NCBI GenBank assembly: GCA_002886105.1
Contig: CP025776.1
Location: 1,984,001-2,048,000 of the forward strand
Length of the DNA: 64,000 nt
Direction: 5' to 3'
From: Enterobacter sp. EA-1
GTDB taxonomy: Bacteria; Pseudomonadota; Gammaproteobacteria; Enterobacterales; Enterobacteriaceae
In this document: in pieces, positions 11,150 to 21,246 of the stretch
How the letters are laid out: the number at the start of each line of letters is the position of its first letter
How positions within the stretch are numbered: position 1 is the first letter of the stretch
Notes under the pieces: generated by a model
Told to the model about the DNA's origin: nothing
The model's input: the letters and a program-made list of their open reading frames with translations, nothing else
The model's database searches: none
Position numbers and translations under genes: made by a program

Positions 11150-11847
11150 TGACTATCAATGACTGGCAGCACCGTTTTGACGTATGGATTCGCCACCATT
11201 TTAACCATGCAGATGCCGCGCACGACGTCTCGCATTTTCGCCGGGTGTGGAAGACGGCGCAGACCCTGATGCAGGAGCAACAGGTGGATGCTCTGGTGAT
11301 CCTGACTGCCTGCTATTTCCACGACATTGTCAGCCTGCCGAAGAACCACCCGCAGCGGCACTTATCTTCAGTGATGGCAGCGCAGAAAACCGCCGTGATC
11401 CCGGCTGAAGAGTTTCCTGACTATCCGCAACAGGCGATACCCGCAGTGCGCCATGCTATTGAAGCACACAGTTTCAGCGCTGGCATTGCAGCGCAGACAC
11501 TGGAGGCGAAAATCGTGCAAGACGCGGACAGACTGGAGTCACTAGGCGCGATTGGGCTGGCGCGGGTATTTGCCGTTTCCGGCTCGCTGGGCGTTGCGCT
11601 GTTCGATGGCGACGATCCTTTCGCGGCGCAGCGGGAACTGGATGACCGGGCGTATGCCCTCGATCACTTTCGTTGCAAACTGCTGAAGCTTCCCGCCACC
11701 ATGCAAACGGAAAAGGGGCGTGAACTGGCGCGCAGTAATGCCGATTTTCTGGTGCACTACATGGCCAAGCTGAGCGCCGAATTACAGGGCGATTTTCAGC
11801 ACATCGACGACGATGTGTTGCGCCGCTTTGGTTCCCACGCCCTGTAG
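11150..11847 (+). CDS. yedJ: YedJ, HD-domain phosphohydrolase
   Basis: An intact 232-codon gene. The metal-binding HD signature is visible as [12 protein letters not shown] near residue 25 and [13 protein letters not shown] near residue 60. The start at 11150 follows CAGGAGC and matches E. coli YedJ; a longer frame opening at 11125 has no such site. The substrate of YedJ is not established. In E. coli, yedJ is followed by dcm; here vsr follows after 12 bp. It marks the return to conserved gene order after the toxin island. Confidence 0.92.
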
Positions 11848-11859
11848 CGGAGTAAGAGA

Positions 11860-12354
11860 ATGGCGGATGTGCACGACAAAGCAACCCGTAGCAAGAACAT
11901 GCGCGCGATCGCCACACGGGATACAGCCATCGAGAAGCGGCTGGCAGGCTGCCTGCAATCACTCGGACTGGATTTTCGTGTACAGGACGCCGCTTTACCG
12001 GGGCGTCCTGATTTTGTGCTGGATAACTACCGTTGCGTGATATTTACCCACGGCTGCTTCTGGCATCGCCACCGGTGTCATCTGTTTAAAGTCCCGGCGA
12101 CGCGCACCGATTTCTGGCTGGAGAAGATCGGCAAAAACGTAGCGCGGGATAAGCGCGACTGCGGTTTGCTGCGCGAACAGGGATGGCGGGTGTTAATTGT
12201 CTGGGAATGCGCGTTGCGCGGAAAACTGAAGTTGAGCGACCGTGCGCTGAGCGAGCGCCCTCGGAAGAGTGGGTTTGCGAAGGCGGTGCTCTCGCGCGAT
12301 CGATCGCAAGGGATCCATGCGTCGTGGATATTGCTGAATAGCCTCCCTCTTTAG
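11860..12354 (+). CDS. vsr: Vsr, very short patch repair endonuclease
   Basis: Nicks 5' of the T in T:G mismatches that arise by deamination of 5-methylcytosine in CCWGG sites. The N terminus DKATRSKNMRAIATRDTAIE, the core LPGRPDFVLDNYRCVIFTHG and FWHRHRCHLFKVPATRTDFW, and WRVLIVWECALRGK are all diagnostic; the catalytic Asp sits in PDFV and the zinc-binding Cys and His residues are present. A CCTCGG for CCTGG change near 12262 breaks the last 30 codons, where ERLEEWVCEGGAL is expected. Normally vsr overlaps the end of dcm; here dcm is missing. Confidence 0.94.
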   Translation: MADVHDKATRSKNMRAIATRDTAIEKRLAGCLQSLGLDFRVQDAALPGRPDFVLDNYRCVIFTHGCFWHRHRCHLFKVPATRTDFWLEKIGKNVARDKRDCGLLREQGWRVLIVWECALRGKLKLSDRALSERPRKSGFAKAVLSRDRSQGIHASWILLNSLPL

Positions 12355-12367
12355 GCGGCTATTCAGC
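12333..12367. terminator. Hairpin between convergent vsr and yedA
   Basis: An 11-bp perfect inverted repeat, GCTGAATAGCC with GGCTATTCAGC, around a 13-nt loop. It lies at the end of vsr and just past the stop of the convergent yedA. There is no strong T-run on either side, so efficiency is uncertain. Confidence 0.5.
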
Positions 12368-12372
12368 CTGTA

Positions 12373-13286
12373 TTACTTTTCCGCTTCACACGGGGTGACG
12401 ACGGGGCGCTGCGGCAGCAGGTACTTGCCCAGCGTGACCAGTACCACCGCCATAATAATAATCCCCAGCGCCAGCCACTCGACGGGCGAGAGGTGTTCGC
12501 CAGCAAACCCTGTGCCCAGCAGCACGGCGACCACCGGATTGACGTAAGCGTAGCTGGTCGCCACGGCAGGAGAGACATTGCGAATCAGGTACATATAGGC
12601 GTTAATCGCGATGATAGAGCCGAACAGCGCCAGTGCACCCCCACCGCCATAAAGCCCTGCAGCGAAGGTAGCCGGGTCAGCCGCTCACCGGTTAATACCG
12701 AGGCCGCCAGCAGCACGATGCCTGCCGCCAGCATTTCGATAGCACCCGCCATCATCCCGACGGGCAGCGCAATACGCGAACCATACACCGAGCCAAAGGC
12801 CCAGCTCATCGACCCCACCAGAATCATCAATGCCCCCACGGGTTGCCGCTTAAGTTTCCGCCGCTGTTGAGCAAAATAATTCCCGCCAGACCAATGGCGA
12901 TACCAAACCACTCAAGTTTTCGCGTAGCAATGCCGAAAAAGTGACTGAAGCACAAGGTGAATAGTGGCACGGTGGCGACCACGACCGCCGCGATACCGGA
13001 TGGCACATTTTGATGTTCGGCGACGGTGACGAACCCGTTGCCGACCGCCAGCAGCAATACGCCAAGTAATGCGGCATTCAGCATTGGGCGCAGAGGCGGC
13101 AGTTTATGCCCACTCAATAACAAACAGGTTGTCAGGACGACACCCGCAGAGAGGAAACGGACGCCAGCCATCATCAATGGCGGCCAGCTTTCAACGCCAA
13201 CGCGGATAACAAAGTACGTGGAGCCCCCAAATAATGTAGAGCGCAAAAAGCGCGCCAATAAGCGGTAAAACATGCCTGAAACGCAT
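12373..13286 (-). CDS. yedA: YedA, EamA/DMT-family inner-membrane transporter
   Basis: About 300 residues with ten predicted hydrophobic segments of the drug/metabolite transporter superfamily (two EamA repeats). The stretches SWPPLMMAGVRFLSAG, NVPSGIAAVVVATVPLFTLC and ATSYAYVNPVVAVLLGTGF match E. coli YedA closely. The start at 13286 gives MRFRHVLPLIGALFALYIIW, then a one-base error at GGSTYF shifts the frame; others lie near 12838 and 12640. The long minus-strand open frame that continues upstream of 13286 is antisense to yedI and not part of this gene. The transported substrate is unknown. Confidence 0.93.
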
Positions 13287-13481
13287 AACCCACCGGGAAA
13301 GATAAGAGGCTTATAGTTAACGTCAAAACTACCGGGCTGGCGAGTGGTTAATTGCGAAGAAAGTGTTAAATTTTTGTTGACACCAGCGGGGCGTTTCCGC
13401 GTATCGTTTTTACCGCATACTGAGGGAACGCAGGCAGTACCTGCGCGCTTTTGTGCAACATAATCAATAAGGAAAGATATT

Positions 13482-14397
13482 TTGGCAGGAAGTAGTTTAT
13501 TGACCTTACTGGACGACATTGCCACGTTGCTGGATGACATTTCGGTGATGGGCAAACTGGCGGCGAAAAAGACTGCTGGTGTGCTGGGCGACGATCTGTC
13601 GCTCAATGCACAACAAGTCGCCGGGGTGCGTGCGAACCGCGAGTTGCCCGTGGTGTGGAGCGTGGCGAGAGGGTCGCTGCTGAACAAGGTTATCCTCGTG
13701 CCGCTGGCGCTGTTGATCAGCGCAGTGATCCCGTGGGCCATCACGCCGCTGCTGATGCTGGGCGGGGCGTTTCTCTGTTTTGAAGGTGTGGAGAAAGTGC
13801 TGCATACCTTTGGAAGCGAGAAAAACATAAAGAGAGCCCTGAAGCGCGCCAACAGCGTCTGGAAGCCACTGGCGGCGCAGGATCCACAGCAGTTCGAGAA
13901 AGACAAAATCAAAGGTGCTGTGCGCACGGACTTTATTCTGTCGGCGGAAATCGTCGCGATTACGTTGGGCATTGTTGCAGATGCGCCATTGCTCAACCAG
14001 TGCTGATCCTGTCGGGCATTGCCGTGCTGGTGACGGTGGGCGTTTACGGCACGGTGGGCATTATCGTTAAGCTCGACGACATGGGCTACTGGCTGGTGGA
14101 GAAAAACGGCGTACTGGCGCAGGGCGTAGGGGAAAGGATTGCTGTTCGCTGCCCCTGGTTGATGAAAATATTGTCGGTGGTCGGTACGCTGGCCATGTTC
14201 TCGGTCGGCGGCGGCATCGTGGTGCACGGTATTGCGCCGTTGCACCACGCAGTAGAGCAATTTGCCGCCGGGCAGAATGCTGTGTTGCAGACGCTTACGC
14301 CAGTGCTGGCGAACCCTCGGTGCTGGGCTTTGTGATTGGTGCGGTGGTCGTTGCGGTAATGAAAGGGATAACGCGTTTGCGGGGTGCGGCTGAATAA
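13482..14397 (+). CDS. yedI: YedI, DUF808 inner-membrane protein
   Basis: About 305 residues beginning [18 protein letters not shown], as in E. coli YedI, with several hydrophobic segments ([39 protein letters not shown]). The start codon is TTG at 13482, after AAGGAAAG. A frameshift near 14001 joins the two halves, and a CCTCGG-for-CCTGG change near 14314 breaks the expected [16 protein letters not shown]. Function unknown; it is transcribed away from yedA with 195 bp between them. Confidence 0.93.
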
Positions 14398-14476
14398 AAT
14401 CTTACGGCCGGCATTATGCAAAATAAACAAACTTCGTCTAAGGTGAAAAAGTTTCGCCCTGATACAGGAGGCAGTG

Positions 14477-14665
14477 ATGGTCTTTTTGGTCAGTGATGAA
14501 GTGATACCCAAAAATGGTGGTCCGCGCATGATCGTCACCGGCTATGCCAGCGGTATGGTGGAGTGTCGGTGGTATGACGGCTACGGCGTCAAACGGGAAG
14601 CCTTTCGTGAAGATGAACTGATGCGGCGACAGGCAAAGGATCCACGAGGAGGTTTAATCCCTTAA
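14477..14665 (+). CDS. yodC: YodC, small conserved DUF2158 protein
   Basis: Intact, 62 codons. VSDEVIPKNGGPRMIVTGY followed by GMVECRWYDGYGVKREAF is characteristic of the YodC family. The ATG at 14477 lies six bases after a perfect AGGAGG. Function unknown. Followed by a strong terminator. Confidence 0.92.
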   Translation: MVFLVSDEVIPKNGGPRMIVTGYASGMVECRWYDGYGVKREAFREDELMRRQAKDPRGGLIP

Positions 14666-14691
14666 AACGCCCGGCAATGCCGGGCGTTTTT
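14664..14691 (+). terminator. Rho-independent terminator after yodC
   Basis: Stem CGCCCGGC / GCCGGGCG with loop AAT (14668-14686), A-tract before and TTTTT after. Confidence 0.9.
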
Positions 14692-14766
14692 ATTGCCCGC
14701 AGGCCGGGTGAGGCCGTGAATTGCAGGACTAAAGCACAGCGAAACAGCGCATATCAGGGCTCCTGT

Positions 14767-16471
14767 ATGCGGCAGGAAAATGTCGTGAAAGAAAAAAAGG
14801 CGGCTTGGAAACCTAAAGTATTTCTACCCGGCGCGGGTGGTTAACCTGTGCTTTGTCATCGTGGTGGTGTGTTCCACCATTCTTACACCGGCGTGAAGTT
14901 ATCGTCCGGAAGGCGCGTATGTCGCCAGCCAGCGAAGTATGCTGGAAAACGTCAGCAATGCGCTGGACAGGCATATGCAGGTCGGTGTGGATCGCTTACT
15001 CTTTTTTCGCAACGGCATGCAGTCCGCGTTACAGACGCCGCTGGCATTTGACGTCATGCGCAATGTGCAAAATGGGTTTGAGCAGCAACGACACTTGCCA
15101 CAGTGGAATATCGAACTGGATAACCGCCGGACGTTGCCGCTGTATGGCGTCTCCGATTATTTTGTCGATCAGAGCGAACTGCTCAACCGTGACCATCCAC
15201 TGCTGCACAATGAGCTGACGGCGGCCATGGAGCTCGGTTATCTGTTTCGCCTCTCCGCCAATGCAGGGATGCTGCCGCGCCGTGCTTATTACGTCTCCCG
15301 CGCCGGCTTTTTTGTCGCCACCCATCCGCTGGAAAATAGCCAGCAGATTATCCCGACCTATTATCACTTACTGATGCGACCGTGGTTTACCGATCAGAGT
15401 GAGCGTGAAAATCGCGCCCGTGCAGTGCGCTGGTTCACCGATCAGGCTGATGGCGGGCAGAGTGATAAGGGATTTGTTATCGCCAGCGCTCCCACTGGAC
15501 TACAGAGATTACTGGTTTGGTGTGCTGGCGATGAGTTTTCCTGTGGAGGCGATTGCGCAACTGTTGAACGATGCGCGGGAAGGGCAGAATAAGGGCGAAT
15601 ATCAGCTCTATAACAGCCAGTTTCAGCTATTAACCCACGCGCCGGACATCAGCCATACAGAACCGACGTTCACTGCGGACCAACAGGCCCGGTTGATGGA
15701 CGGGATGGCGCGCGATACCCGTGGCGGGCTGCGTTTCGGGACGCGTTATGTGAGCTGGCAGAAACTGCGGCACTTTGACGGCTTCATACTGCGTATTCAA
15801 ACATTGCGCGAGGGTCTGCAAGGAGATTTTGGCAGCATCAGCATTGCTCTGGCGCTGTTGTGGGTGCTGTTTACCGCCATGCTGCTGTTTGCTGGGCGGT
15901 GATCCGCCGGATGGTCAACAACATGTACAGCATGCAAAATACCCTGCAATGGCAGGCGTGGTATGACCCGCTTACCCGCTTGTGCAATCGCGGCGCACTG
16001 TTTGAACGGGCGAAAATCTTAACGGAAGAGGGGCGGGAGCAGCAGCAACCTTTGCCATCATCCAGATCGATCTCGACCATTTCCAAAAACGTTAACGACC
16101 GCTATGGCCATCAGGCGGGAGATTTGGTGTCACATGCAGCGGGCCTGATCAGCAGCACGATTGGCAGCGAGGATGTGGCCGGGCGCGTAGGGGGAGAAGA
16201 GTTCTGCGTTTTACTGCCGGGCAGTACGCTTGAACAAGCCGCTCGTGTTGCTGAGCGGATTCGTGCGCGCATTCGCGGTAAGGAGATACTGATCCATAAG
16301 CATACGACCATTCGCATTAGCGCTTCGCTCGGCGTCAGCGGCGCACTGGAGAGCGGCAGTTATGATTTTGAAACGCTGCAATCCATTGCCGACAGTCGGT
16401 TATACCGGGCGAAAAACAGTGGGCGTAATCAGGTTTGCTCGGAAGATGCTGCACCAAAGCCAAAGAAGTGA
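14767..16471 (+). CDS. dgcQ: DgcQ (YedQ) diguanylate cyclase
   Basis: Inner-membrane protein that makes cyclic di-GMP from GTP. A short cytosolic N terminus ([16 protein letters not shown]) is followed by a membrane helix, a periplasmic sensor part containing [13 protein letters not shown] and [14 protein letters not shown], a second helix near 15850 and a GGDEF domain ([26 protein letters not shown], active-site GGEEF near 16190-16204, ISASLGVS). The active site is GGEEF as in E. coli DgcQ, so activity is expected. Frame breaks near 14840, 14905, 15500, 15895 and 16050-16080 are spread evenly and look like read errors. Its 3' end overlaps the convergent yedP by 43 bp. Confidence 0.92.
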
Positions 16472-17315
16472 TCCGAGGCCTTCACGCCAGCCAGCGGCGC
16501 CTTCGCATTGCGAATGGTACACCCGCTCTGGCGTATCTTTACGCAGTCGTACGCCCCGGCGATTCAGGCCTTTCACGATGATCGCGTGATCGACGCTGTC
16601 CAGCAATGGGGCATCGTTAGGGCCATCGCCCAGCCCAATGGTAAAGGCGCGTTTTCCGGTGTAATGGCGGTACTGACGGGTTAACCAGTTTACCGCCTGA
16701 TCTTTACCACCGCGTTCGTCGAGCACATGCCAGAAACGCGCGCCTGAACAAAACATAGCCCCAGCCCTGCGAGCGGTATCGAAAGCCGCCATGCGTTCAT
16801 CACTGTCCCGCCAGATTAACGTTTCCGATGCCTCCTGCAGGCGCGCCAGTGCTGGCTTGCGCCGGGGGCAATCCAATCTCCGCCAGTATGCGCTCGTCGA
16901 GCTCGTCAAAGGTGGTAAACTTCCAGCCCTGTTTTTGCCGTAGCTGGTTCAACACCGGCGATTTCGTCATGGGGCGAGCCGGTGATAATCCGCGGGTAGC
17001 TGTCATGTTCCTGCCAGCGTTCGTCAAGCTGGATCACCGCGCCATTTTCGGCGATAAACGGCAATCCCTGAAGTCCGAGTGTTTTTGCAGGTCAATCATT
17101 TCGGCGGCGGTTTTACTGCTGCATAAAATGACCGGGATATGATGCTGGCGAAGCCGTTCAAGCCATCCGGCGGCAGCGTGCCAGTTGCCGGTATGGCTGT
17201 CGCACAGGGTGCCGTCGACATCGGTAAAAACCAGCAGTGGTGAGTCCAGACCGGCATATTTCGCTCCTTTCGTTTTCTCCAAGACGGGGGAGTTAAGCAT
17301 CATCTTACGGCGCAT
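16429..17315 (-). CDS. yedP: YedP (MpgP-like), mannosyl-3-phosphoglycerate phosphatase family HAD hydrolase
   Basis: HAD-superfamily phosphatase of the Cof/MPGP group. Motif I is [15 protein letters not shown] (DVDGT), motif II LCSSK, and motif IV is [12 protein letters not shown] near 16620. The C terminus should read [17 protein letters not shown], stop at 16429, once CCTCGG near 16480 is restored to CCTGG. Further breaks lie near 16860-17040. The exact start is uncertain: ATG at 17315 or the ATGATG about 12 bases later. Substrate in enterobacteria is not established. Confidence 0.9.
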
Positions 17316-17528
17316 GCCATTCGCACGCAGGCGATTTTTTCGTTATTTTCCTCTGTACTGAGTGTCCTCGGCGGTAGCGCTTTGTATCCAATGGAATACA
17401 CTTGTTTACCTAATTATTTGTTTTATCAATAATTCTTGTCTTAATTCGCGTTTGTCGTTAGAGTTTCCCCTACATCAGATTCCACTGGTGTACGAATTTT
17501 TAAGTGCTTCTTGCGCAGAAGCAGTTTC

Positions 17529-17554
17529 CTCCCAGTTGCTGCTGCAACCGGGAG
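17529..17554. terminator. Hairpin downstream of yodD
   Basis: Inverted repeat CTCCC-GTTGC / GCAAC-GGGAG just beyond the yodD stop. The T-run (GTTTTC) is on the plus-strand side; on the yodD transcript side it is weak. Confidence 0.4.
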
Positions 17555-17560
17555 TTTTCT

Positions 17561-17792
17561 TTAGCGGTTTACCTCAGTGATGCTGAAGTCGTGCACGTCC
17601 AGTTCGAACGCTTCCGCCAGTTCCCGCCGGTGTATGATATTCCCTGCCATCCACGCTCACGCGTTGACCATCCTCGTCGTTAACCCGATGGATTTCACTT
17701 TCGCTAATTTCGTTAATCGCCGCCAGCAGGGCGTCCACGTCAACGTTGACGTCGCGTTTGGCGGTTTCGCTGTACTCTTTCACCGTTTTCAT
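17561..17792 (-). CDS. yodD: YodD, small stress-induced protein
   Basis: About 76 residues. MKTVKEYSETAKRDVNVDVD and ALLAAINEISESEIHR match E. coli YodD. The literal frame diverges after DGREYHT because the CCTGG in YHTWREL is read as ACCGG; correcting it gives WRELAEAFELDVHDFSITEV and a stop at 17561. Reported as induced by peroxide and acid stress in E. coli; molecular function unknown. Confidence 0.9.
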
Positions 17793-17919
17793 GCCGTCAC
17801 CTCTTTCGCAGTCCCACGGCTAAGTATAGACGGTAGAAAAAATCGCCAGCTAAGCGCCGGGGGCGCTGCCAATGAGGCTTTTGTTCTACACTGGCGTAAA
17901 ATGCAACAGGAGGGTAAAT

Positions 17920-18138
17920 ATGAAGGTTAACGATCGGGTTACGGTCAAAACGGACGGGGGTCCACGCCGTCCGGGGTGGTATTGGCTGTTGAAGCGTTCA
18001 ATGAAGGTACAATGTACCGGTGTCACTGGAAGACTACCCGCTCGGAATCTGGTTCTTTAATGAAAAGATCACGCAGACGGGGTTTTCGTCGAAAAGCAGA
18101 TTAATTTCTTCGCCCTCCTGAGGAGGGAGGGTGAATAA
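17920..18138 (+). CDS. dsrB: DsrB, small DsrA-adjacent conserved protein
   Basis: The ATG at 17920 follows [26 protein letters not shown] is identical to E. coli DsrB, then a frameshift near 17980 interrupts the expected [14 protein letters not shown] and another lies in [13 protein letters not shown]. The corrected frame runs through [13 protein letters not shown] and could stop at 18138. In E. coli the sRNA DsrA is encoded between dsrB and rcsA; no clear dsrA copy was recognised here, where the convergent rcsA ends only 12 bp downstream. Function unknown. Confidence 0.88.
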
Positions 18139-18150
18139 ATAACAATTCCT

Positions 18151-18775
18151 TCAACGCATATTAACAAATATACCCGACGTGACGTTGTCTGTCAGACGCA
18201 CAACATGGTAAATCACTTGTTTATTATGCGTTTTTAATCTTTCTTTTAATATTCCCCTTATGTGATGATACCGTCTTGGCTTTAATATTCATCTGATCGG
18301 AGATTTGGATCGTATCCTGTCCTGACATCCACATTTTTAACATACTGGACTCCGGTACGGCTCCAATGACAGCGTGGGTAAATTAATGGTGCCAACGCTT
18401 TTTTCTCTTTGTTGAGATAGTCCCCCAGAATATTATCCAGTGACTCCAGGCTTGATTGATTTAGAACTAATCAATAAATTTTTACGTACCAATAGGTATT
18501 CATCAAAGTGGATGTTGGCAATTGCCATAAACACGATAAACAGTGTACGGGGATGCTGATTAATGACTTGCTTAATGTGTTGACTGCTGCTTGGGTCATG
18601 GATAAAGCAGTCCTCATTAATAAACACCACGGATGGCTGGAATGTGGCGCAAGCTGATTCGAGTTCATCAACGGTTTTTATATCGTTGATATCTCGTTTT
18701 TAACCCCCGACTTGTCAGATACCCTGTTAATCCCAACCGGGTATAACTGCATAAATCCATAATAATCGTTGACAT
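18151..18775 (-). CDS. rcsA: RcsA, LuxR-type co-regulator of the Rcs phosphorelay
   Basis: Auxiliary DNA-binding protein that pairs with RcsB to activate capsule (colanic acid) genes and to repress flh[22 protein letters not shown] starts at 18775; [19 protein letters not shown] and [20 protein letters not shown] match E. coli, and the C-terminal LuxR helix-turn-helix reads [20 protein letters not shown]. It ends GIFVNMR at 18151. Frame breaks near 18440, 18640 and 18380 appear to be errors; the one near 18445 is an inserted G in CCTGAGTC. Unstable Lon substrate in E. coli. Confidence 0.92.
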
Positions 18776-19021
18776 GGCATACCCTCACTCAATGCGTAAC
18801 GATAATTCACCACCGCCGGAAGCTTCAGAAGCCATACAGGAAAAAACTGATATTACTGAAGTGCGACACGAAACTTCAGGCGAACCCACTATCCCGTAAA
18901 GTTACGTATAATTTGCCGGGGAATCTTCTTAAAGTAAAGTAAATGTTGCGTTCTGTGAGACCGTTAAAAACAAATAAGCCGCGCCAGTTATATCCTCGGA
19001 AGATGTTTTGCAAATTTAACT

Positions 19022-19035
19022 TTAGGATTATCCTC
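19022..19035 (-). promoter_or_regulatory. Candidate RcsAB box upstream of rcsA
   Basis: TTAGGATTATCCTC is an imperfect palindrome close to the RcsAB box of E. coli rcsA (TAAGGATTATCCGA type). It lies about 250 bp upstream of the rcsA start, in keeping with RcsA autoactivation, and next to the fliR 3' end. Confidence 0.6.
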
Positions 19036-19052
19036 AAAAGACAATAACAACG

Positions 19053-19848
19053 CTAGGGGTTTGTATTCTGAGGCAGTTCACTAACGATATCAGCTAACAG
19101 ATTGAAAATCTCGCTGAATAATCGTTCGCAGAAAGGCGCGACCAGCGGCATCATCGCTGCCATCAGTAAAATCCCAACGCTAAGCGTAATGGGAAAACCG
19201 ATGACAAACACCGATAACTGCGGCGCCATGCGATTCAACAGGCCAAGGGAGAGGTTAATGGTCAGCAGTAAGGTAATGATCGGTAATGCCAGCATCAGCC
19301 CATTGACGAAAATCAGTCCTGCCGAGCGCGTCAAGGCCAGAAACGCATTACCGCTTACCGGGTCGCCGCCAATCGGCAGCGTGTGGAAGGTATCGACCAG
19401 CATGGAAATAAGCCACAAATGACCATTGAAGGTCAGGAACAGCAACAGCGCCAGCATGTCCAGAATACGCGCCAAAACCGGCATGTTCAGGTGGCTGGTG
19501 GGATCGACAAAGGTGGCGAAAGAGAGGCCCATTTGCAGGCCGATAAGTTCACCCGCGGTGCGGATAGCGGCAAAGGCGAATTGCATGGTAAAACCGAGCG
19601 CAATGCCAATCAGCATTTGCTGCATCGCCACCCACAACGCGGCGACAGAGAAGATAGGCACATTCGGCACTACCGGGAGCGTCGGGGCAATCACGATGGT
19701 AATGACTATCCCCAGACCGAGTTTCACGCGGCGAGGGATGCGTGATTCACTGAGGATCGGTGCGCTCATAATCAGCGCCAGCACGCACCAACGGCCAGAA
19801 ATACATGTTAAGCCATTGCAGCCACTGATCGCTGGTGATGTTCAGCAT
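19053..19848 (-). CDS. fliR: FliR, flagellar export gate membrane protein
   Basis: Part of the FliPQR core of the flagellar type III export gate in the inner membrane. About 264 residues, multi-spanning: [20 protein letters not shown] and [20 protein letters not shown] are hallmark segments. The start at 19848 ([20 protein letters not shown]) is followed by a two-base loss in a GTGTG-like stretch before [16 protein letters not shown]. Last gene of the fliLMNOPQR run; fliQ ends 8 bp upstream. Confidence 0.95.
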
Positions 19849-19856
19849 AAGCGGGA

Positions 19857-20119
19857 TTACCCGATGATATAGGGAATGTTATTGAACAGACCGCGCATAT
19901 AATCGAGCAGCAAATTCAGCATCCACGGCCCGGCAACCACAATCGCCACAAACACAGCGATGATTTTCGGGATAAAGGAGAGCGTCATTTCGTTGATTTG
20001 CGTCGCCGCCTGCAAAATACTGATCATAAGCCCGGTCACGGGCCAGCAGCAGGGGAGCAGCGAGCGAGTGCAACTTTCATCGCCTCGGTACCCATCATCA
20101 TGACCGATTCAGGTGTCAT
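19857..20119 (-). CDS. fliQ: FliQ, flagellar export gate membrane protein
   Basis: Small two-helix component of the FliPQR gate. [20 protein letters not shown] opens at 20119; [20 protein letters not shown] is the conserved centre. The frame breaks at the CCTGG in LLLALVTGLM, where GCCCTGGTG is read as GCCCGTG. It lies 9 bp after fliP, as in E. coli. Confidence 0.95.
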
Positions 20120-20128
20120 GCTTTACTC

Positions 20129-20871
20129 CTAACTGTAAAAACTCTGCGCCAGCGAACCGACCAGCAGCTGCCAGCCATCCACCAGTACAAACAACATCAG
20201 TTTTAAATGGCAGGGCAATGGTTGCCGGCGGCACCATCATCATCCCCAGCGCCATTAGCACACTGGCGATCACGAGGTCGATAATCAGGAACGGAATGAA
20301 AATAGTAAAACCGATCTGGAAGGCGGTTTTCAGCTCGCTGGTCACATACGCGGGCAGCAAAATGCGCATCGGTACGGCTTCCGGACCTTCAATTGGCGGC
20401 GTATTAGCCAGCCGGGCGAACAGGGCCAGATCGGCTTTGGCGCGTCTGGCGCAGCATAAATTCACGCAGGGGCTGCGCGCCACGTTCCAGCGCCACATCC
20501 ACGGAAATTTTGTTCTCACTGAACGGCTGATAGGCGTCGGTGTAAATCTTATCGATCACCGGCGACATAATGAAAAGGTCAAAAACAATGCCAGTCCGAG
20601 CAGCACCACGGGTTTGGCGGCGCAGAGGGCGTGCCCAGTGCATTTCGCAGCAGGCCAAAGACGATGATGATGCGGGTAAAGCTGGTCATCATCAGCAAAA
20701 CGGCAGGCAGGAAGGTGGAGGGAGGTAATAAATACCAGCGTCTGCACCGGCAGCGACCAGCTCTGGCCGCCGTTTGCCAGCGGTTGGCTTACCAGACCGG
20801 GGGAGTTGAGCAAATGCGGCTGGCGCAAACAGAAACAGCCCGGCCAGCGCAAAGGATAACAAACGGCGCAT
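20129..20871 (-). CDS. fliP: FliP, flagellar export gate membrane protein
   Basis: Forms the gate ring with FliQ and FliR. A cleavable signal-like N terminus ([13 protein letters not shown]) is typical of FliP. Conserved segments: [40 protein letters not shown] and [20 protein letters not shown]. Frameshifts occur at the CCAGG in PNQVLLGLAL (read as CCCGTGG), near 20720 and in the [12 protein letters not shown] tail. The ATG overlaps the fliO stop. Confidence 0.95.
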
Positions 20872-21239
20872 CAGGATCTCCCGGAACGCTTAAGCAAATT
20901 CTTCATCACGGACTGAAAGTCCGCATTTTTCTCGTTCACGACTTCACTTTCGGCAGGCGCGGGAGGAAGCTTGTGCAACAGATTGATTTGGGTCGGGGTG
21001 ACGCCCAGCACCGGGCGCGCGTCTTCAACATCGACGATCACCACGCGTTCACGCGGACCGACCGTTGTGCTGGCGCTGACTTTCAAACCCCGGGTGCCGG
21101 CGGTTCTCCCACCAAAACCCAGTCGTTTCGCCAGCCACGCGGCAATCAGGATCACGGCAATAATGCCAAACAGCGCGCCACTGACTTGCAGCAGTGGCGA
21201 ACCGGCGGAAGGTTGGCTAACCGTGGCCTGTGTTCTCAT
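20871..21239 (-). CDS. fliO: FliO, flagellar export gate assembly protein
   Basis: Intact 122-codon gene. One membrane helix (LFGIIAVILIAAWLAKRLGF) followed by a cytosolic domain with ERVVIVDVEDARPVLGV and the invariant C-terminal FQSVMKNLLKRSGRS. FliO stabilises the FliP ring. The stop overlaps the fliP start by one base. Confidence 0.96.
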   Translation of the reverse strand: MRTQATVSQPSAGSPLLQVSGALFGIIAVILIAAWLAKRLGFGGRTAGTRGLKVSASTTVGPRERVVIVDVEDARPVLGVTPTQINLLHKLPPAPAESEVVNEKNADFQSVMKNLLKRSGRS

Positions 21240-21246
21240 ACGTGAC

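Noticed and set aside
1070-11150. Direct repeat of the tRNA-Ser 3' end as attachment sites of an integrated element
   Set aside because: No second copy of the tRNA 3' end and no integrase gene were found before yedJ.
12827-14260. A 477-codon minus-strand open frame
   Set aside because: Its second half is the yedA protein, but the first half is simply antisense to yedI. The real yedA start is at 13286.
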